Shown here piece after piece: positions 59,804 through 64,000 of a DNA stretch of 64,000 nucleotides. A program made the position numbers and the translations under genes. This stretch comes from Burkholderiales bacterium (lineage in GTDB: Bacteria; Pseudomonadota; Gammaproteobacteria; Burkholderiales; JAHFRG01): the NCBI GenBank assembly GCA_035518095.1, contig DATIXX010000006.1, positions 16,413-80,412 of the forward strand. The letters run 5' to 3'. The notes under the pieces were generated by a model. That model was given only the letters and a program-made list of their open reading frames with translations, was not told the origin of the DNA and searched no databases. How positions within the stretch are numbered: position 1 is the first letter of the stretch; every line of letters begins with the position of its first letter.

Positions 59804-59837
59804 GCGGCGGCCGGACGGCGTCTGGCCGCCGTTGTTT
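59804..59837 (+). terminator. Strong hairpin after the protease gene
   Basis: CGGCGGCC with GGAC pairs with GTCT and GGCCGCCG in a 12-base stem with a three-base loop, followed by TTGTTT. The T tract is weak, so it may be a terminator or an mRNA-stabilising hairpin that makes expression of the next genes differ from the protease. Confidence 0.6.
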
Positions 59838-59868
59838 CGAAGTGTTAACCTAATTTGGAGGTGTGAAC

Positions 59869-60300
59869 ATGAAAGCGAATGCTAAACTCGCGATCGGGGC
59901 CTTGGCGCTTGGCCTCGCGCTTCCTGCAACGGCAGCAGTTATGATGCAAAACGCGCTCCCCAGTCCCAAGACAGAGAACGGTATCACCTATTTGGATGGC
60001 GGCTTCGGACAGGACCAAGCGATGGCGATGTATGCGGAGGCAAAACAATATCCGCTGAGTATGGTATTTTCTGCAGACAAGAACAATGAATACCTCGCCG
60101 ACGTGAACGTTACCATCAAAGACAAGGCAGGAAATACAGTGCTGACTACGCTTTCGAGCGGGCCAATCCTGATGGCGAAGCTTCCTGCAGGCGAGTACAC
60201 GATAACTGCCGAAGCAAACGGCAAGACTCTCTTCCGCACGGTAAAGGTTCAGGCTAACGGCGACACGCGTCTTTATCTGCATTGGTCGCAGGCCACCTAA
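59869..60300 (+). CDS. Small exported protein with carboxypeptidase-regulatory-like fold
   Basis: A 143-residue protein with a signal peptide (about residues 1-23, ending in ATAA). The second half (LADVNVTIKDKAGNTVLTTLSSGPILMAKLPAGEYTITAEANGKT, over about residues 75-120) has the beta-sandwich pattern of carboxypeptidase-regulatory-like domains, with PAGEYTITA as the clearest mark. It is predicted to be periplasmic. A GGAGG site precedes the ATG at 59869; a GTG two codons up is also in frame. It lies 27 bases before a response regulator, so it may be an input or accessory protein of that system. Function unknown. Confidence 0.75.
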   Translation: MKANAKLAIGALALGLALPATAAVMMQNALPSPKTENGITYLDGGFGQDQAMAMYAEAKQYPLSMVFSADKNNEYLADVNVTIKDKAGNTVLTTLSSGPILMAKLPAGEYTITAEANGKTLFRTVKVQANGDTRLYLHWSQAT

Positions 60301-60327
60301 AGGTGCGCAGACAGAGGGAGACATTAG

Positions 60328-60993
60328 ATGCGGGTGTTGCTGGTCGAAGACGATCCAATGATTGGCGAGAGCATCCGCAAAGGGCTGCGCCACGAAGGTT
60401 ACGTAATTGACTGGGTGCAGGACGGTCGCGCGGCGGAGATCGCGATTGAGAACGAGCCCTATGCTCTGGTGCTCCTGGACCTGGGTCTGCCGCGCAAGGA
60501 CGGCTTTGCGGTGCTCGCGAGTATTCGCGGCCGCAAGGTTCGTGTGCCCGTGCTCATTCTCACCGCCCGCGATGCGATCTCGGACCGAGTTAAAGGTCTG
60601 GATTCCGGGGCGGATGATTACCTAGTAAAGCCGTTCGATCTCGACGAGCTTGCCGCGCGCATGCGCGCCGTGCAACGCCGGCATGCCGGACGCGCGGAGC
60701 CTGTGGTGGTGTACGGCGCGCTCGCTCTCAATCCCGTCACGCACGAAGTCAGGCACCGAGGGCAGCTGGTTCCCGTGTCGGCGCGCGAATTCGCGCTGCT
60801 GCAAGCTTTACTCGAATGCCCAGGGGCAGTCTTGTCGCGCACCCAACTCGAGGAGCGCCTCTACGGCTGGGGAGAAGAAGTGGCCAGTAATTCTGTTGAG
60901 GTACACGTCCACAACCTGCGCAAAAAACTTGGGGAAGGAGTGATCCGCACCGTTCGAGGCATTGGCTACTCGATCACAAGTGAGCGCGCATGA
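60328..60993 (+). CDS. OmpR-family response regulator, QseB/PmrA-like
   Basis: A 221-residue response regulator. The receiver has VEDDPMIGE at the start, phosphorylated aspartate in LVLLDLGLPRKDGFAV near residue 51 and YLVKPFDLDELAARMR. The C-terminal winged helix contains VSAREFALLQALLECPGAVLSRTQLEERLYG and VEVHVHNLRKKLG with VRTVRGIGY. This is the OmpR-QseB arrangement. Its stop overlaps the kinase ATG (ATGA), so the two are translationally coupled. The targets are unknown, but the protease and exported protein upstream are natural candidates. Confidence 0.93.
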   Translation: MRVLLVEDDPMIGESIRKGLRHEGYVIDWVQDGRAAEIAIENEPYALVLLDLGLPRKDGFAVLASIRGRKVRVPVLILTARDAISDRVKGLDSGADDYLVKPFDLDELAARMRAVQRRHAGRAEPVVVYGALALNPVTHEVRHRGQLVPVSAREFALLQALLECPGAVLSRTQLEERLYGWGEEVASNSVEVHVHNLRKKLGEGVIRTVRGIGYSITSERA

Positions 60994-62369
60994 GCGGCAC
61001 AGGTTCTTTCGATCGGAAACACTCGAGCCGTCGCTCTATGTCAATACGCAAGAATCTTCTGTTGGCACTGCTCTCGACTCTGCTCCTTTTGGGCCTGGCC
61101 ACCAGCGCGGCCACCTATTTCGCCGCGCGCCGGGAAGCAAATGAGCTATTCGACTATCAGCTTAGGCAAATGGCATTGTCTTTGCGCGATCAAACGTTGC
61201 AAAGCCAAAATACGTTTTATCCAGGTTTCGATTACGATTTTATTGTACAAGTGTGGAATCCAGGTGGCTCCTTGGTATATCTGTCCAACCAGAACATTCT
61301 CTTGCCGCAAAGTAAATTTGGTTTCAACACGGTCGCTGTGAACGGCGAAGACTGGCGTATTTTTACCATGAATAATGACGGCAAGATCGTACAGGTCGCG
61401 CTGCCATTAAGCCTGCGCAGCGACCGGGCCGCGGCAATTGCATTGCGCATTCTCATTCCGATTGTCGCTTCGATTCCGTTATTCGCGCTGCTGATCTGGC
61501 TGCTCGTCGGATGGGGCTTGGAGCCGCTCGGAAGCATTGCACGCGCGATCGCAAAGCGGGCACCGTCCTCCCTGCAGCCGCTTCCCGAACAAGGCCTGCC
61601 AGACGAAGTGCAGCCAATGGTCGCCCAGTTAAACAGCTTTCTCGCTCGGCTGGCCGAAGCAATCGAGACCCAAAGGCGCTTTACTGCAGACGCCGCCCAC
61701 GAGCTACGCACGCCCCTTGCCGCGCTTCAGCTTCAATTGCAGGTCCTCGAACGCGCACAGACGCTCGAGGATCGAAGCGATGCTCTCGCGCAGCTCAAAG
61801 CGGGCGTCAGACGCGCCCATCGGATGGTGGAACAGCTCCTTACGCTAGCCCGCCTCGAACCAGAAGCAGCACAGACTGAGGTTACGCCGGTGAGGCTGGA
61901 TCGGCTCGCCGCAGAATCCGTGGCAGAGATCGAGCCGCTGGCCGCGGCGAAACCGGTCGAGATGCGCCTAGGCCGCATGGAGCCCGTGATAATTCCCGGT
62001 CGTGAAAAGGCACTTCGGGCCCTGCTTGACAACTTGGTCGAGAACGCGATTCGCTATACGCCCTCCGGCGGTCGCGTCATAGTGGATGCTTGTGCGGATG
62101 CAGAAGGGCCGCTGCTTGCGGTCACGGACAACGGCCCCGGGATTCCGGCAGAAGAGCGGGAGCGCGTATTTGACCGCTTCTACCGCTTGCCCGGCAGCGC
62201 GGCCCCCGGGAGCGGACTTGGTCTCGCAATTGTCAAGAACATTGCCGATTCGCATGGCGCAAAAGTCGATCTTGCGGAAGGCGTAGGCGGCGTGGGCCTA
62301 ACGGTGCGTGTACGCTTCCCCACGGGGCAAAGCGTCCCAGGAAACTCCTCGCCCGGCGAGCAGGCGTAA
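60990..62369 (+). CDS. Sensor histidine kinase, QseC-like
   Basis: A 459-residue inner-membrane kinase. Two membrane helices (about residues 23-45 and 150-172) flank a periplasmic sensor domain of about 105 residues. A HAMP-like linker leads to the phosphorylated histidine in FTADAAHELRTPLAAL near residue 240. The ATP-binding blocks are LDNLVENAIRYTPSGG, VTDNGPGIP and GSGLGLAIVKNIADSHG. The start overlaps the regulator stop by 4 bases; an ATG at 61038 would give a shorter N-terminus with the same first helix. The sensor domain resembles those of QseC and PmrB relatives; the signal cannot be read from it. Confidence 0.92.
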   Translation: MSGTGSFDRKHSSRRSMSIRKNLLLALLSTLLLLGLATSAATYFAARREANELFDYQLRQMALSLRDQTLQSQNTFYPGFDYDFIVQVWNPGGSLVYLSNQNILLPQSKFGFNTVAVNGEDWRIFTMNNDGKIVQVALPLSLRSDRAAAIALRILIPIVASIPLFALLIWLLVGWGLEPLGSIARAIAKRAPSSLQPLPEQGLPDEVQPMVAQLNSFLARLAEAIETQRRFTADAAHELRTPLAALQLQLQVLERAQTLEDRSDALAQLKAGVRRAHRMVEQLLTLARLEPEAAQTEVTPVRLDRLAAESVAEIEPLAAAKPVEMRLGRMEPVIIPGREKALRALLDNLVENAIRYTPSGGRVIVDACADAEGPLLAVTDNGPGIPAEERERVFDRFYRLPGSAAPGSGLGLAIVKNIADSHGAKVDLAEGVGGVGLTVRVRFPTGQSVPGNSSPGEQA

Positions 62370-62377
62370 TTTCGAGG

Positions 62378-64000
62378 TCAGGCGCTTACCCCTGTCACTG
62401 CTTTGCGTATCTGTTCCAGCGAACTCGGGTCTTCAATAGTGGTGAGATCGCCGGGGTCGCGGCCTTCGGCGATCGCCTGGATTGAGCGCCGCAATGTCTT
62501 GCCCGAGCGTGTCTTCGGCAGAAGGGTCACGAAATGCACCGTTTTCGGCCGGGCAATCGCGCCAAGCTGCTTATCTACCGTTTCCATGACCTCTTTCTCA
62601 AACTGCTTGCGCCCTTCCGGCGTTCCGAGTTTCGATGCGTCTTTCGCGACCGCAAATGCAAGCGGCAATTGTCCTTTCAATTGATCCGCCACACCCACTA
62701 CCGCACATTCAGCAATATTGGAGTGCATGTTGACCGCTTCCTCGATTTCGCGCGTGCCCAGACGGTGCCCTGCTACATTGATTACATCATCGGTGCGGCC
62801 GAGGATGAAATAGTAACCGTCTTGGTCGCGGATTCCCCAATCGAACGTGGTATAGACCATCTTATTTTTAAAGCTCGTGAAATAAGTCTGCACAAAGCGT
62901 TCATCCTGGCCCCAAACTGTAGTCATGCAGCCCGGCGGCAGCGGCGGAACTACTGTGACCACGCCTTTTTCGTTTGCGCCAACTTCTTCGCCGGTCGCCT
63001 CGTGTAATAGCCGCAAGTCATAGCCGTAAGCGGGGAAACTCGGGCTGCCAAACTTGGTCGCGGTTTTCGCCACGCCGGGAGCACAGGTCAAGATGGCCCA
63101 ACCGGTTTCAGTCTGCCAGTAATGATCGATGACCGGTTTACGCAATGCCTCGGAAATCCATACGTGAGTCGGCTCATCCAACGGCTCGCCCGCAAGGAAC
63201 AGATAACGCAGCGAAGACAGGTTGTATTTTTTGAGATATGCCGGGTCCTGCTTCTTGAGAACGCGGATCGCGGTAGGCGCCGTGAACATTACCGTGACCT
63301 TGTGGTCTTGGACGATTTTCCACCAGATGCCGGCATCTGGACGCACTGGAACGCCTTCGTACATGACCGTAGTCATGCCGGCGATGAGCGGTCCGTAGAT
63401 AATGTAGGAATGACCCACGACCCAGCCGATATCAGAGGCGGTGAACATGGTTTCTCCCGCGTTGCCACAGTAAATATATTTCATGGATGCGGCCAACGCG
63501 ACCCCGTGGCCGCCGACATCGCGCTGCACGCCTTTTGGTTGGCCCGTCGTGCCTGAAGTGTAAAGTATGTAGGAAGGCTCATTGGATTCAAGCCAGACTA
63601 CCGGCACCTTCGCCTCAAAGTGCTTCTCGCGCAGCTCGCCATACTCGATGTCACGCCCCGGGATCATTTGCAGGTTCGGGTCAAGTCCGCGGCGCAAAAT
63701 AATGACTTTCTCCGGCGGATATTGCGCCAGCTTGATCGCATCATCGACCAGGTTCTTGTAGGGAACGACCTTTCCCATGCGACTTCCACCGTCGGCGGTG
63801 ATCATGAGTTTAGGTTTTGCATCATCGATGCGCGCAGCGAGGTTCGCAGCTGCAAATCCACCGAATACCACAGAATGAATTGCTCCGATGCGCGCGCAGG
63901 CCAACATGACAAATGCTGCTTCCGGCACCATCGGCATATAAATAATCACGCGGTCGCCTTTTTTAACCCCGAGCGACTGCATCATGCTTGCCGCGCGCTC
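62378..64000 (-). CDS. prpE: Propionyl-CoA synthetase, 5' end outside the window
   Basis: AMP-forming acyl-CoA ligase, here most like PrpE, which activates propionate. It is incomplete: the frame is open across the window's right end, and the residues ERAASMMQSLGVKKGD there are inside the protein. The AMP-binding loop YTSGTTGQPKGVQRDVGG, with the PrpE-type QRD after PKGV, and DHYWQTETGW distinguish it from the Acs encoded elsewhere in the window, which has QHSTGG and [26 protein letters not shown] and [14 protein letters not shown] near the end carry the regulated lysine. Substrate preference is inferred from these blocks. Confidence 0.85.
   Translation of the reverse strand, partial: ERAASMMQSLGVKKGDRVIIYMPMVPEAAFVMLACARIGAIHSVVFGGFAAANLAARIDDAKPKLMITADGGSRMGKVVPYKNLVDDAIKLAQYPPEKVIILRRGLDPNLQMIPGRDIEYGELREKHFEAKVPVVWLESNEPSYILYTSGTTGQPKGVQRDVGGHGVALAASMKYIYCGNAGETMFTASDIGWVVGHSYIIYGPLIAGMTTVMYEGVPVRPDAGIWWKIVQDHKVTVMFTAPTAIRVLKKQDPAYLKKYNLSSLRYLFLAGEPLDEPTHVWISEALRKPVIDHYWQTETGWAILTCAPGVAKTATKFGSPSFPAYGYDLRLLHEATGEEVGANEKGVVTVVPPLPPGCMTTVWGQDERFVQTYFTSFKNKMVYTTFDWGIRDQDGYYFILGRTDDVINVAGHRLGTREIEEAVNMHSNIAECAVVGVADQLKGQLPLAFAVAKDASKLGTPEGRKQFEKEVMETVDKQLGAIARPKTVHFVTLLPKTRSGKTLRRSIQAIAEGRDPGDLTTIEDPSSLEQIRKAVTGVSA

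Overview
The window is a gene-dense bacterial chromosome segment. The protein repertoire and gene order point to a Gram-negative betaproteobacterium, possibly of the Nitrosomonadales or a neighbouring order; that placement is an inference from gene content, not from a phylogeny. Lipid A, BamA, type IV pilus and Slam-like genes show an outer membrane. Almost everything has a recognisable housekeeping role. I see no CRISPR array, insertion sequence, prophage or integrase.

Layout. 1-6.2 kb: nadB, a YgfX-like membrane protein, the PEP synthase regulator ppsR, a SpoU-type rRNA methyltransferase, then a divergent pair that I read as senA and senB of selenoneine biosynthesis, with a near-palindrome between them. 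6.2-20.8 kb (minus strand): the classic proteobacterial supercluster rpsB-tsf-pyrH-frr-uppS-cdsA-dxr-rseP-bamA-skp-lpxD-fabZ-lpxA-lpxB-rnhB, ending in a CopD-like membrane protein. It couples translation, isoprenoid and phospholipid synthesis and outer-membrane assembly. 21.1-24.5 kb (plus): map and glnD.

24.5-33.9 kb (minus): smc-zipA-ligA-galU-hpt-mtnP-def, covering chromosome condensation, division, DNA ligation, UDP-glucose and purine/methylthio salvage. 34.4-41.6 kb (plus): queF, then the lysine/peptidoglycan genes dapC, dapD and dapE, interrupted by an unrecognised coiled-coil protein and a PilU-type ATPase, followed by prmB. 41.66-44.6 kb: a promoter-led two-gene unit with a TPR/beta-barrel outer-membrane protein resembling Slam and a FecR-domain protein with a cysteine-rich, glycine/asparagine-rich C-terminus. 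This and the sen pair are the most interesting accessory loci.

44.7-48.8 kb (minus): ffs (SRP RNA), pagL, dnaX, ybaB, recR and rluB. dnaX carries a run of nine A followed at once by a stop in the -1 frame, so a short gamma product is likely. 49.5-55 kb (plus): acetyl-CoA synthetase, a terminator, a small membrane protein, a transporter-linked histidine kinase of the CbrA/CrbS type and a lone receiver protein, together suggesting acetate or carboxylate sensing. 55-57.5 kb: an OmpR-type regulator divergent from an MHS-family transporter. 57.5 kb: tRNA-Ser(GGA), then about 730 bases without a convincing gene. 58.3-62.4 kb: a predicted lipoprotein DegP-type protease, a small exported protein and a two-component system. 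The window ends inside a reverse-strand propionyl-CoA synthetase.

Non-ATG starts are frequent (TTG or GTG for about thirteen genes), and several starts below were chosen from ribosome-binding sites, gene overlaps or family N-termini.
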